This document shows positions 8,291 to 18,889 of a DNA stretch of 64,000 bases, piece after piece. The stretch's first letter is position 1. Every line of letters starts with the position of its first letter. The translations under genes were made by a program, and so were the position numbers. The DNA is from Streptacidiphilus fuscans (GTDB lineage Bacteria; Actinomycetota; Actinomycetes; Streptomycetales; Streptomycetaceae). The notes under the pieces were generated by a model that searched no databases, was not told where the DNA came from, and saw only the letters and a program-made list of their open reading frames with translations. Location of the stretch: NCBI RefSeq assembly GCF_015690355.1, contig NZ_JADPRT010000012.1, positions 19,834 through 83,833 of the forward strand, written 5' to 3'.

Positions 8291-8419
8291 GTTGCACTAC
8301 CTGGGGGCGCGAGGAACTGCGCGAGCAACCACCCTGTGCGGATGGCCCTGCTCGCTGAGCGACTCACCACACGGGGTGGCTTGTCGCGCAGTTCCCCGCG
8401 CCCCTGAGGTGTTGCAACT
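8291..8419. repeat. Palindromic intergenic repeat, copy A (likely bidirectional terminator)
   Basis: Outer arms GTTGCA (8291-8296) and TGCAACT (8413-8419) flank strong inner arms at 8304-8324 (GGGGCGCGAGGAACTGCGCG plus A) and 8384-8404, which pair over about 21 bp with one mismatch. It lies between convergent genes. Copies B (40805-40939) and C (50877-50992, continued at 57630-57646) share the arms. A second GTTGCAACTAC at 8478-8488 supplies the TAG stop of the LLM gene. Confidence 0.85.
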
Positions 8420-8484
8420 GACTGCGGGAGCACACCGCTTGTCGCGCCCACGCGGCGGCGGCCCCGCACCGAAGGGCGTTGCAA

Positions 8485-9471
8485 CTACCGGATCTGCGGC
8501 ATCACTTGCTCCGTGAAGAGCCGCAGGCTCTCCCACCCCGCCTCCACCGGCATCCCGCCGCACAGCGGGTGCAGCATCAGCGTGCCCATCGCGCCCTCCT
8601 CCGCCGCAGCGGTGACGCACTCCTCGGGCGTCAGGCAGCAGTACACGCCCTCGGCGCGAAGTTGATCCACCGTCAGCGCCTTGGTGGAGACCGCCGAGCG
8701 GATGTCCGCCGTCTGCCAGGAGGCGTACGTGCGGGCCTCGTGGAGGAAGTGCTCGCCGTACCGGGCCCACGCGCGGTCGGGGTCGTCGGTGCAGTGGAGC
8801 ATCCGCGTACGCTCCGGCGGCAGCAGGACGAAGCCGCCGTCCCACCTGGCCTCCGCCGCCAACGCGTCGTAGTACTCGACCAGTTCGGGCAGGTGGGCGG
8901 CCGTGAAGAGGGGCAGCCGCAGCCGCACCGCGCGGCGGACGGCCGCGCGGGAGGAGCCGCCGACGATCAGCGGCGGATGCGGCGCGGTCAGCGGCGGCGG
9001 CGTGAGCCGCACGGTGCGACCGCGGTGGTCGAACTCCTCGCCGGTCCAGGCCGCGAGCAGCGTCTCCAGCACCTCGTCCTGGATCCGGCCGCGCTCCTTC
9101 CACTCGACGCCCATCAGCGCGTACTCAGCGGGCCGGTAGCCGATCCCCGCGACGGTGGTGACCCGCCCGTCGCCGAGGTGGTCCAGCACGGTGAGCTCCT
9201 CGGCCAGCCGCAGCGGGTCGTAGAGCGGGGTGATCAACGCGCAGAGCATCATCGGGATCCGGCTGGTCGCCCCCGCTATCGCCGCCGCCGTGGTGATCGG
9301 CGCGGGGCTCCAGCCGTCGTCGACGCCGTGGTGCTCCTCCAGCGTGATCAGGTCGAAGCCGTGCTCCTCCGCGTGGACGGCCATCTCGACCGTGGCGCGA
9401 TAACGGGCGGCGACGTCCTTGCGGTCCAGGCCGGGGGCGACCTGGTTGAAGCGCAGCGTGGTGACGGTCAC
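8485..9471 (-). CDS. LLM-class flavin-dependent oxidoreductase (luciferase-like)
   Basis: The 328-residue protein follows the bacterial luciferase-like monooxygenase pattern: an N-terminal strand, then AVHAEEHGFDLITLEEHHG, then TTAAAIAGATSRIPMMLCAL, LDHLGDGRVTTVAGIGYRPAEYALMG, and HPPLIVGGSSRAAVRRAVR. It should use reduced FMN or F420 to oxidise or reduce an organic substrate that cannot be named from sequence. It is monocistronic and ends inside repeat material that provides its stop codon on the complement of GCAACTAC. Confidence 0.88.
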   Translation of the reverse strand: MTVTTLRFNQVAPGLDRKDVAARYRATVEMAVHAEEHGFDLITLEEHHGVDDGWSPAPITTAAAIAGATSRIPMMLCALITPLYDPLRLAEELTVLDHLGDGRVTTVAGIGYRPAEYALMGVEWKERGRIQDEVLETLLAAWTGEEFDHRGRTVRLTPPPLTAPHPPLIVGGSSRAAVRRAVRLRLPLFTAAHLPELVEYYDALAAEARWDGGFVLLPPERTRMLHCTDDPDRAWARYGEHFLHEARTYASWQTADIRSAVSTKALTVDQLRAEGVYCCLTPEECVTAAAEEGAMGTLMLHPLCGGMPVEAGWESLRLFTEQVMPQIR

Positions 9472-9609
9472 TGGCCTGGTCCCTTCCGAGCACCGCGAAC
9501 TGACGAGTAGTCAGATCGTCTGTGCGAGATGGGTACCACCGGCCGCGCAAGAGAACAAGAGAAAGCGCCCCGCGCCCCGCCCGCCCAGACCACTCACCCG
9601 CTCATCCGT

Positions 9610-9982
9610 TCACAGGCGCGGCACCCAGCGCACTCCCGAGAGGGCGTCCTCGACCAACTGCACCTGGCGCACCAGGAGGTTGAGCCGTGCGCCCTCCTCG
9701 GCGTACGTGCGCAACCGCTCCTCGATGGTGTGCGGCTCGAAGTGGTCGGCGAGCTCCACCCGCGCCCGCGAGTACGCGGACCGCGCGGCCTGCAGCGACC
9801 CCTCGGCGAGATAGCGGACGTCGCGGGCGAGCATCAGCGGGTGCTTGTAGAGCACGTGGTACCGCCGCCACTCCCCAGGAGCCTGGTCGTAAAAGCCACC
9901 TCCTGGCGGATTCCTCCCAGCCGGGACTGCCGGGGGGCTGGACCCGCTCCGGCCAGCCGGGAGGGACGGGGGACGTGTTCAC
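9610..9982 (-). pseudogene. Small conserved-looking protein gene with a one-base frameshift
   Basis: Two overlapping minus-strand frames make one sensible protein. A GTG at 9982 gives VNTSPVPPGWPERVQPPGSP then GWEESARRWL. The frame shifted by +1 gives YDQAPGEWRRYHVLYKHPLM, then LARDVRYLAEGSLQ, to VRWVPRL at 9610. Removing one base from the four-base run at 9891-9894 joins them as RRWLYDQAPGEW. The start sits directly behind TATACT and GGAGGG, so the message may be leaderless. The C-terminal part could also start at ATG 9855 (81 residues). I do not recognise a function. The sequence is helical and charged, like small actinobacterial regulators or colonisation proteins. Confidence 0.5.
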
Positions 9983-10137
9983 CCCTCCAGTATAGGAACA
10001 AATTTTCGAATATGACGCGCCCGCACCCGGCCCAGCGTTCGACATGGCCGAGCCGGGCACTGCTCGCCCGACTCGGCCACACCACTCTCAGACTCAGAGA
10101 CCGGAGCCCCAGGACCGGAGCCTCACAGACCGGGGCC

Positions 10138-10917
10138 TCAGAGACCGGCTTCGCCCAGACGGCGCTCGATCGCGTCCAGCCGCTGGACGACCCGGTCGAG
10201 CGCCGCCGTCGTCGCGGAGGCCGCGGACGCCGCCGTGGCGCGCGACTGGGCGAAGCCCGCCAGCGCCGAGCTGATCGAACGGCGCACCGCCGAGGCGTCG
10301 AGGCCCGCCTCGCTCAGCACCCGACCGGCCCCGCTCTCGGGGTCGGCGAGCAGTCCGAGCAGCAGGTGCTCGCAGCCGATGTAGTTGTGCCCGAGGTCGA
10401 TCGACGCCTCCAGCGCCGCGCCGATCGCGCTGCGGACGGGCAGGGTCATCCCCGACCAGAAGCCACCTTCGCCGCCCCCTGTGGCGCCCCCCGTGGCGGC
10501 CATCGCGGCGGCCGTCGGCATCGGCTCTTCGACGGTGCTCGTCAGCGCCGCCTCCCGCAGCTCGTCGATGTCCTCGTCGAGGGCTTGGAGCAGCCGGACC
10601 GCGAGGTTCCCGCCCTCGTCGATCATGCCGACCAGCAGCGAGCCGGTGCCCACCGGACGCCCGGCGGCGGCCTCGCGGCCCAGCTCGATCGACGTGCGCA
10701 GGCGGTCCGTCATCCGAGCGGCCAGGCGGGTCGCGAACTCCGGCCGGGCGTCCGGGTCGAAGTCCGGGTTGCGCAGCGCGGCGATGCCCTTCCTGGCGAC
10801 GGTGACCACCTGTACCGCGTCCGCCAACGCCTTCTGGCAGACGGCAGAGACGGGGATCTCGGCGGCCTTCACGGCCGCGGCGAGCTCATCGGGCAAATAG
10901 ACGTTGATCTTGGGCAT
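10138..10917 (-). CDS. Ribbon-helix-helix / Clp N-terminal domain protein
   Basis: The 259-residue product opens with MPKINVYLPDELAAAVKAAE, a ribbon-helix-helix-like start. It then has a region with TDRLRTSIELGREAAAG and a Clp N-domain repeat (SAIGAALEASIDLGHNYIGC followed by EHLLLGLLADPESGAGRVL). No AAA ATPase domain follows, so it is not ClpC itself. It may be an adaptor, regulator or decoy for Clp substrates. GGAGGG precedes the ATG. The promoter has near-consensus -35 and -10 boxes overlapped by a dyad, suggesting tight repression and strong induction. Degenerate 15-17 nt repeats (GAGACCGG) follow the stop. Confidence 0.8.
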   Translation of the reverse strand: MPKINVYLPDELAAAVKAAEIPVSAVCQKALADAVQVVTVARKGIAALRNPDFDPDARPEFATRLAARMTDRLRTSIELGREAAAGRPVGTGSLLVGMIDEGGNLAVRLLQALDEDIDELREAALTSTVEEPMPTAAAMAATGGATGGGEGGFWSGMTLPVRSAIGAALEASIDLGHNYIGCEHLLLGLLADPESGAGRVLSEAGLDASAVRRSISSALAGFAQSRATAASAASATTAALDRVVQRLDAIERRLGEAGL

Positions 10918-10948
10918 GGCATCCCTCCGACAGAGAGTCTCACGTCTC

Positions 10949-10988
10949 TAACCCCTCTAGGGTTATACATGGGGGTACATGCCGTCAA
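10949..10988 (-). promoter_or_regulatory. Strong promoter with overlapping dyad operator
   Basis: Reading on the minus strand, -35 TTGACG (10983-10988) and -10 TATAAC (10962-10967) are separated by 15 nt. A perfect dyad TAACCC-CTCTA-GGGTTA (10949-10965, plus-strand reading) covers the -10 box. A repressor binding there would block RNA polymerase. The shape is loosely like copper-sensor (CsoR/RicR) operators, but this is not a firm match. Confidence 0.6.
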
Positions 10989-11015
10989 CGCCTTTGCTGC
11001 GTGTCACAGAAAACG

Positions 11016-11057
11016 GGAACGGCCCCGCTCCCCCCCGAAGGGGAGCGGGGCCGTTCC
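11016..11057 (-). terminator. Rho-independent terminator of aconitase
   Basis: An 18-bp perfect stem (arms 11016-11033 and 11040-11057) with a 6-nt loop starts 22 nt beyond the acnA stop. On the minus strand it is followed by CGTTTTCT. It is among the strongest hairpins in the window. Confidence 0.85.
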
Positions 11058-11078
11058 GGCCGGTCGCCGAGCTGAGGA

Positions 11079-13787
<2,709 letters not shown>

Positions 13788-13901
13788 GACTTCTCCCTGT
13801 GTTCTGGGTCTATCGACAAGCACGAATGCGCGGCGGCGTTGCTGTGGCGCGGGTGGTCCGGGCGCGCTGCTCACGCGATCAGAGTCGAGTGTAGCGGCAG
13901 A

Positions 13902-13919
13902 TATCTTGATGTCGAGATA
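13902..13919. promoter_or_regulatory. MarR-like pseudo-palindrome upstream of aconitase
   Basis: TATCTTGATGTCGAGATA is an 18-bp imperfect palindrome about 115 nt before the acnA start. Streptomyces TamR, a MarR-family regulator, is known to act on aconitase promoters. Assigning this site to TamR is inference. Confidence 0.45.
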
Positions 13920-14014
13920 CCACCCTAGTACACGGGGTCGAATGGTGCGAAACCAAGGGCCGAACGATTGGTTCAGGTGGCCCACAGCGGTCGCGGCTCG
14001 GCCTTCCGACGAGG

Positions 14015-14050
14015 GCGACCCTGTGCCCCGGTCGCAGGGCACAGGGTCGC
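14015..14050 (-). terminator. Hairpin terminator downstream of the MFS efflux gene
   Basis: GCGACCCTGTGCCC (14015-14028) pairs perfectly with 14037-14050 around an 8-nt loop, starting 12 nt past the stop of the minus-strand MFS gene. No clear U-tract is seen. Confidence 0.65.
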
Positions 14051-14062
14051 TCCTGCCGTGCT

Positions 14063-15550
14063 TCAGCCGACCAGGGCGGGCTGTTCCGGGGCCGTCTCGG
14101 TCGCGGAGGTCTCCGCACCGGTCTCCGCAGCGACCTCCTGCGGGGCGTGCGTGGTGCGCTTGGGGAGAGCGGCCATCAGGAGGGTGACGACGGCTAGGGC
14201 GGCGACCATCCAGAGCATCGCGTGGCCGAAGGCGTGGATGACGGTGGTGCCGGTGAAGGCGACCGAGGTCAGGGCCAGACCGAAGGCGTTGCCGAGCTGG
14301 TTGGTGGTGTTGATCAGACCCGACGCGGAGCCCGCGTGTTCACGCGGGACCTCGGACAGGACGGCGTCGGTGAGCGGGGAGAAGATCATGCCCATCCCGG
14401 CGCCCATCACCAGCAGCGGGAGAGCCATCTGCCAGGAGTGGACCGCGTGGCCGTAGCGGTAGGCCTCGCCTATGTAGAGCAGGGCGCCCGCCGCGGTTGT
14501 CAGCGCGCCGCCCTGCAGCACCCGGCGGCTGCCGACGCGCGGCACCAGCAGCTGGACCGAGAGCCCCGCCGTCGCCGAGCAGGCGACGGTGAACGGCAGG
14601 CCGGTGAGACCGGCGTGCAGCGGGCTCCAGCCGAGGCCTATCTGCATGTAGAGGGTCCAGACCAGGAAGAAGATGCCGCACGCCGCACCGAAGACCAGCT
14701 GCACGCCGATCCCGGCCGCAAAACTCTTGGCCCGGAAGAGCGTCAGCTCGACCAACGGCGAGCCGTCCTTGGCGCTCTTGCGCCGCTCGTAGCGGACGAA
14801 GCCGCCCAGCACCGCGAGACCGCCCGCCATCAGCAGGTAACCCCAGACCGGCCAGCCCAGCTCGCGCCCCTCGACCAGCGGGTAGAGCACGAGCAGCAAT
14901 CCGGCCGTGGCCAGCGCGACGCCGACCAGGTCCAGCCGCAGCGCCTGCGGAGCCTTGGACTCGTCGATGAACCGGCGTCCCAGCAGCAGCCCGGCAATGC
15001 CGAAGGGCAGGTTGATCAGGAAGATCGGCCGCCACTCCAGCCCGAACAGGTTCCCCTGCGTCAGCACCGCGCCCAGCAGCGGTCCGGTGACGGCCGCAAG
15101 GCCGATGATCGCGCCGAACATGCCGAAGACCTTGCCGCGCTCCTCGCCGGAGAACGTCGCGTGGATGATCGACAGCACCTGAGGCACCATCAGCGCCGCC
15201 GTGCCGCCCTGCAGCATCCGCGTGGCGACCAGCATCTCCGGGTTGACCGCCAGACCGCAGAGCAGTGACGCGACGGTGAAGCCGGCCGTGCCCAGCAGGA
15301 AGATCCGCTTGCGCCCGTAGATGTCGCCGAGCCGTCCGCCGGTGATCAGCCCGACCGCGAAGGCGAGCGCATAGCCCGCGGTGATCCACTGGATCGCGCT
15401 GAAGCCCGCACCCGTGTCCCGTTCGATGCTCGGGATCGCGACGTTGACGATCGTCGCGTCCACCAGGTCCATGAAGCTGGCCGTCATCACGACGGCCAAC
15501 GCGATCCACCGCCTGCGGTCCGCGCCGCTCATGCGGTCCGTGGTACTCAT
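14063..15550 (-). CDS. DHA2-family (EmrB/QacA-like) MFS efflux transporter
   Basis: The 495-residue protein has about 14 hydrophobic segments. It carries DHA2 signatures: motif D1 (MDLVDATIVNVAIPSI), the loop GGRLGDIYGRKRIFLLG, and motif C-like VTGPLLGAVLTQ. Such proteins export drugs or secondary metabolites by proton antiport. The C-terminal 30 residues are Ala/Glu/Thr-rich and cytoplasmic. It is divergent from a WYL regulator, with a single perfect dyad in the shared 120-nt promoter region, so that regulator probably controls it. Confidence 0.92.
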   Translation of the reverse strand: MSTTDRMSGADRRRWIALAVVMTASFMDLVDATIVNVAIPSIERDTGAGFSAIQWITAGYALAFAVGLITGGRLGDIYGRKRIFLLGTAGFTVASLLCGLAVNPEMLVATRMLQGGTAALMVPQVLSIIHATFSGEERGKVFGMFGAIIGLAAVTGPLLGAVLTQGNLFGLEWRPIFLINLPFGIAGLLLGRRFIDESKAPQALRLDLVGVALATAGLLLVLYPLVEGRELGWPVWGYLLMAGGLAVLGGFVRYERRKSAKDGSPLVELTLFRAKSFAAGIGVQLVFGAACGIFFLVWTLYMQIGLGWSPLHAGLTGLPFTVACSATAGLSVQLLVPRVGSRRVLQGGALTTAAGALLYIGEAYRYGHAVHSWQMALPLLVMGAGMGMIFSPLTDAVLSEVPREHAGSASGLINTTNQLGNAFGLALTSVAFTGTTVIHAFGHAMLWMVAALAVVTLLMAALPKRTTHAPQEVAAETGAETSATETAPEQPALVG

Positions 15551-15630
15551 CCGGCTCTCCCGCCGCTCTCTGCTGCCCGACTGGCTGGCTGCTTCTCTCT
15601 TGTTGACGAGACCTAAGCTAGGAGCGATAT

Positions 15631-15649
15631 AGGACAGCTCTTGTCCTAG
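15631..15649. promoter_or_regulatory. Dyad operator between MFS and WYL regulator genes
   Basis: TAGGACA-GCTCT-TGTCCTA is a perfect 7-5-7 dyad, 22 nt before the regulator start and 81 nt before the transporter start. It is a likely target of the WYL regulator. Confidence 0.65.
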
Positions 15650-15670
15650 TGGGCGTCGAATCTGGAAAAC

Positions 15671-16630
15671 ATGATGGATACCTCCGCACGGCTGCTGAGC
15701 CTCCTCTCCCTGCTGCAGACCCCCCGGGAGTGGCCCGGCAGCGAGCTCGCCGAGCGGCTCCGGGTCACCACCCGGACCATCCGCCGGGACGTCGACCGGC
15801 TGCGCGAGCTCGGCTATCCCGTCGAGGCGACGCTCGGCGCCGTGGGCGGGTACCGGCTGGTGGCCGGAAAGGCGCTGCCACCGCTCCTGCTGGACGACGA
15901 GGAGGCGGTGGCGATCGCCGTCGGCCTGCGCGCCTCGGCCGGGAGCGCCGTCGGCGGGATCGAGGACGCGTCGCTGCGCGCGCTGACCAAGCTGGAGCAG
16001 GTGCTGCCGTCACGGCTGCGCTACCGGGTCGGCGCGCTGGGCTCGGCGGTGGTGACGATGACGGGCGGCGGCCCGCGCGTCGAGCCGTCCGTGCTGACGG
16101 TGCTGGCCGGCGCGATCAGCAACCACGAACGCGTCCGCTTCGCCTACTGCGCGGCGGACGGCACGGAGACGCGACGGCATGTCGAGCCACAGCGGCTGGT
16201 CGCCACCGGACGCCGCTGGTACCTGGTCGCCTGGGACCTGGAGCGCGACGACTGGCGGATGTTCCGCGTCGACCGCCTGGACGCGCCGCAGGCGACCGGC
16301 GCCCGGGCGACCCCGCGCGAACTCCCGGCGGCCGACGCGGCGGCGTTCGTCAAGCAGAAGCTGCGCGACCTCCACCAGGGCGCCACCGCGGTGGTGATCG
16401 TCGACGCCCCGGCGGAGGCGCTGCGCGCCCGGCTCGGTCCGATGGGCGAGGTCGAGGACCTGGGCGACGGCCGCTCGCGCTGGCGCCTGGACGCCGACCG
16501 CCTCGACTGGACGGCGGTCCGCCTGCTCATGCTCGACCTGCCGTTCCGGGTCGAGTCACCCCCGGCACTGACCGAGCAGCTACGTGTGTTCGGCGAGAGA
16601 GCACAGCGGGCACTTCCCAAGCTGGACTAG
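15671..16630 (+). CDS. YafY-type WYL-domain transcriptional regulator
   Basis: The 319-residue protein starts with a DeoR-like winged helix (MMDTSARLLSLLSLLQTPRE, then LAERLRVTTRTIRRDVDRLRELGYPVEAT) and has the central GGYRLVAGKALPPLLLDDEE. A WYL domain follows at about residues 145-215, containing RRWYLVAWDLERDDWRMFRVDRL, and a WCX-like C-terminus ends LRVFGERAQRAL. WYL domains sense nucleic-acid or nucleotide ligands in several systems. Here the divergent efflux pump is the natural target. Its stop overlaps, by three bases, the stop of the convergent low-GC gene. Confidence 0.9.
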   Translation: MMDTSARLLSLLSLLQTPREWPGSELAERLRVTTRTIRRDVDRLRELGYPVEATLGAVGGYRLVAGKALPPLLLDDEEAVAIAVGLRASAGSAVGGIEDASLRALTKLEQVLPSRLRYRVGALGSAVVTMTGGGPRVEPSVLTVLAGAISNHERVRFAYCAADGTETRRHVEPQRLVATGRRWYLVAWDLERDDWRMFRVDRLDAPQATGARATPRELPAADAAAFVKQKLRDLHQGATAVVIVDAPAEALRARLGPMGEVEDLGDGRSRWRLDADRLDWTAVRLLMLDLPFRVESPPALTEQLRVFGERAQRALPKLD

Positions 16631-17667
16631 AAACTTGACGGACCGCCGAAGCCGAGAGCATGAGCGGCACCGTTCTCAACATCGTCCGCATGGACGAGGG
16701 GATCCGGGATCTTCGAGGCCATCATGAAGCCTTTGACGGGCACAACGCAGCGCCGACCGACCCATGTATATGGAAATTCCCCGTTTCGAGCCATGCGGCG
16801 CGCCGTCGACTCGGATACGCCAAGAACGTCAGCCGCCTTGCACATATCCATATACAAGGGAAACAGATCCGAGTAGTAATAGTAGTGGTTCGCTCCAGAA
16901 ATCCAAGACCTTGCCAGTTCGGCCTCATTCAGGACCGGGCCACCAACCGCCCCACGTCGGCATGCGCGAATATCATCATGGAAGCGCTTGAGGCGCTCCA
17001 AAGTATCGAACTGCGAGAGCCGTGCCCCAACCGCCTCACCGCGGAGGATCTCTGCTGTCGCCGAATCCATCACTCGCCCTGGTTCGATGATCGATGACGC
17101 TTTCAGAGAAGATATATGACCCGAGTCTTCCTCCGCAGCAAAGAAATCGATATGCTCCGTAGGGCACTCCGGAGAAAATTTCTTTCCGTACCGATAGCCA
17201 GCATCAAAGCCCGCACTCATCATGCGATCACGCATGCTACGCGGTGGCACCCCTTTGGCGGACTCCGACCACGCCCGGAGCATGGCCTCAACCATCTCCG
17301 ACATGACATCGTCGATCTCGGCGCGCCTGTCGCGGACCACCCTCCACGCCGTCGAACGAAGACAAGGCGTCAGGCAGCTGACGATCAACATCTTCCCACT
17401 GGAATCGCCGACAAGCTCGCGGACTCGCCCGATCGCAACCAACGACTCCCAGAGACGGATGCCGATCGCATGCCCCGACCCCTTCGGCATGGCCGCTTTG
17501 CGCAATTCGGGCAGAACTGGATGCCTCTTGATCTCACACTTTTCTATATCTCCAAGATGAATACAAACCGGCCCATCCCCAAAAATGCTTTTCACGTGCT
17601 CATCAATGCGATCGAAGATCGTAACCACGAGAAGCCCCAATCTGCCTGCTCCAACCAGTAGCAGCAT
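16627..17667 (-). CDS. Unknown protein with C-terminal excisionase-type HTH
   Basis: The 346-residue product is not recognised over its first two-thirds (IFDRIDEHVKSIFGDGPVCI, then LGDIEKCEIKRHPVLPEL). The C-terminus is a MerR/HTH_17-like domain: MCKAADVLGVSESTARRMAR then NGEFPYTWVGRRCVVPV. Codon use is visibly AT-richer at third positions than in any neighbour, and the upstream region is AT-rich, indicating recent acquisition. The ATG at 17667 is the only good start. It is convergent with the WYL gene, their stops overlapping. It may be a regulator left from, or guarding, a small insertion between the WYL gene and argF. Confidence 0.7.
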   Translation of the reverse strand: MLLLVGAGRLGLLVVTIFDRIDEHVKSIFGDGPVCIHLGDIEKCEIKRHPVLPELRKAAMPKGSGHAIGIRLWESLVAIGRVRELVGDSSGKMLIVSCLTPCLRSTAWRVVRDRRAEIDDVMSEMVEAMLRAWSESAKGVPPRSMRDRMMSAGFDAGYRYGKKFSPECPTEHIDFFAAEEDSGHISSLKASSIIEPGRVMDSATAEILRGEAVGARLSQFDTLERLKRFHDDIRACRRGAVGGPVLNEAELARSWISGANHYYYYSDLFPLYMDMCKAADVLGVSESTARRMARNGEFPYTWVGRRCVVPVKGFMMASKIPDPLVHADDVENGAAHALGFGGPSSF

Positions 17668-17803
17668 GGCAGATCACAGTGGGGGCATTCGGTCCCAGGG
17701 CGCAACTTAATTCGATCGCGTGAATATTGTTTAAGTAGAGAATTTGCACTGCTCGATGCTCGCGCGCCGTGAATTCTTCGGCGAACGCAGGCATCCGAAG
17801 GGT

Positions 17804-18805
17804 TCAGTCGCCCAATGTGGCGACCATGACCGCCTTGATGGTGTGCAGGCGGTTCTCCGCCTGGTCGAAGACGATGGAGTGCTTGGACTCGAACAGCTCG
17901 TCCGTGCACTCGAGTTCGGACATGCCCGTGACCGCGTGCATCTCGCGGCCGACTGCCGTGCCGAGGTCATGGAAGGCCGGGAGGCAGTGGAGGAACTTGG
18001 CGTCCGGGTTGCCGGTGGCGCGGATGGTGTCCATGGAGACCTGATACGGCGTCAGCAGCGCGATCCGCTCCGCCCAGACCTCCTTGGGCTCGCCCATGGA
18101 GACCCAGACGTCGGTGTAGAGGAAGTCCGCGCCGGTCACGCCCGCGGCCACGTCGTCGGTGAGGGTGATCCGCGCGCCGCTGTCGGCGGCCAGGCGGCGG
18201 GCCTCGGCCTGCACCTCGTCGGTCGGCCACAGTTCCCTGGGGGCGACGATGCGGATGTCCAGACCCAGCAGCGCGCCGGTGACCAGCAGCGAGTTGCCCA
18301 TGTTGTTGCGGGCGTCGCCGAGGTACGCGAGCGCCACCTCGCCGAGCGGCTTGTCGCAGTGCTCCCGGACGGTCAGCATGTCGGCCAGCATCTGGGTCGG
18401 GTGCCACTCGTCGGTCAGGCCGTTCCAGACCGGGACGCCCGAGTGGGCCGCCAACTCCTCGACGATCTCCTGGCCGTGGCCCCGGTACTCGATCCCGTCG
18501 AACATCCGGCCGAGCACCCGCGCGCTGTCCTTCACCGACTCCTTGGCCCCCAGGTGGGAGCCGCTGGGGTCAAGGTAGACGGCATTGGCGCCCTGGTCGG
18601 CGGCGGCCACCTCGAAGGCGCAGCGGGTGCGGGTCGAGGACTTCTCGAAGATCAGCGCGACGTTCTTCCCGCGCAGCCGCGGCTGCTCCGTCCCCGCGTA
18701 CTTGGCGGCCTTGAGCTGGGCCGACAGGTCGAGCAGGAAGCGGAACTCCTGGGCGGTGAAGTCCAGCTCCTTGAGGAAGTGCCGGTTGCGCAGGTTGAAG
18801 GCCAT
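17804..18805 (-). CDS. argF: Ornithine carbamoyltransferase
   Basis: The 333-residue enzyme condenses carbamoyl phosphate with ornithine to citrulline in arginine synthesis, or runs the reverse arginine-deiminase step. It has the carbamoyl-phosphate motif EKSSTRTRCAFE (Ser-Thr-Arg-Thr-Arg at 57-61), DEWHPTQMLADM, DARNNMGNS, TDVWVSMGE and FLHCLPAF with the active-site Cys. The absence of other arc genes, together with an ArgR-like box just upstream, favours an anabolic role, but the sequence type is also compatible with ArcB. It is monocistronic. Confidence 0.95.
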   Translation of the reverse strand: MAFNLRNRHFLKELDFTAQEFRFLLDLSAQLKAAKYAGTEQPRLRGKNVALIFEKSSTRTRCAFEVAAADQGANAVYLDPSGSHLGAKESVKDSARVLGRMFDGIEYRGHGQEIVEELAAHSGVPVWNGLTDEWHPTQMLADMLTVREHCDKPLGEVALAYLGDARNNMGNSLLVTGALLGLDIRIVAPRELWPTDEVQAEARRLAADSGARITLTDDVAAGVTGADFLYTDVWVSMGEPKEVWAERIALLTPYQVSMDTIRATGNPDAKFLHCLPAFHDLGTAVGREMHAVTGMSELECTDELFESKHSIVFDQAENRLHTIKAVMVATLGD

Positions 18806-18842
18806 GCCGGGCTCCAGAGCTTGTGCGGGGACGCTACCTGGG

Positions 18843-18878
18843 GAAGCATATACGAGGACCCGAATGATTATGCATAGA
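18843..18878 (-). promoter_or_regulatory. Candidate tandem ARG boxes of argF
   Basis: On the minus strand TATGCATAATCATTCG (18861-18876) resembles the ARG box pattern TGnATA-N2-ATTCA. A weaker second match, CTCGTATATGC, lies about 3 nt closer to the gene. ArgR/AhrC usually binds two boxes about 3 bp apart overlapping arginine promoters. Assignment is by similarity only. Confidence 0.5.
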
Positions 18879-18889
18879 TGTGCTCGCGA

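Noticed and set aside
9998..10011. LexA/SOS-box-like sequence (CGAAA-N4-GTTCC on the minus strand)
   Set aside because: Two mismatches to the consensus and no DNA-damage gene downstream; too weak to claim.
10091..10150. Degenerate GAGACCGG-type repeats at the end of the Clp-N gene
   Set aside because: Noted as minor imperfect tandem sequence; too short and irregular to list as an element.
17603..17794. 63-residue frame upstream of the AT-rich HTH gene
   Set aside because: Overlaps the start of the HTH gene in another frame and shows no domain or ribosome-binding site.
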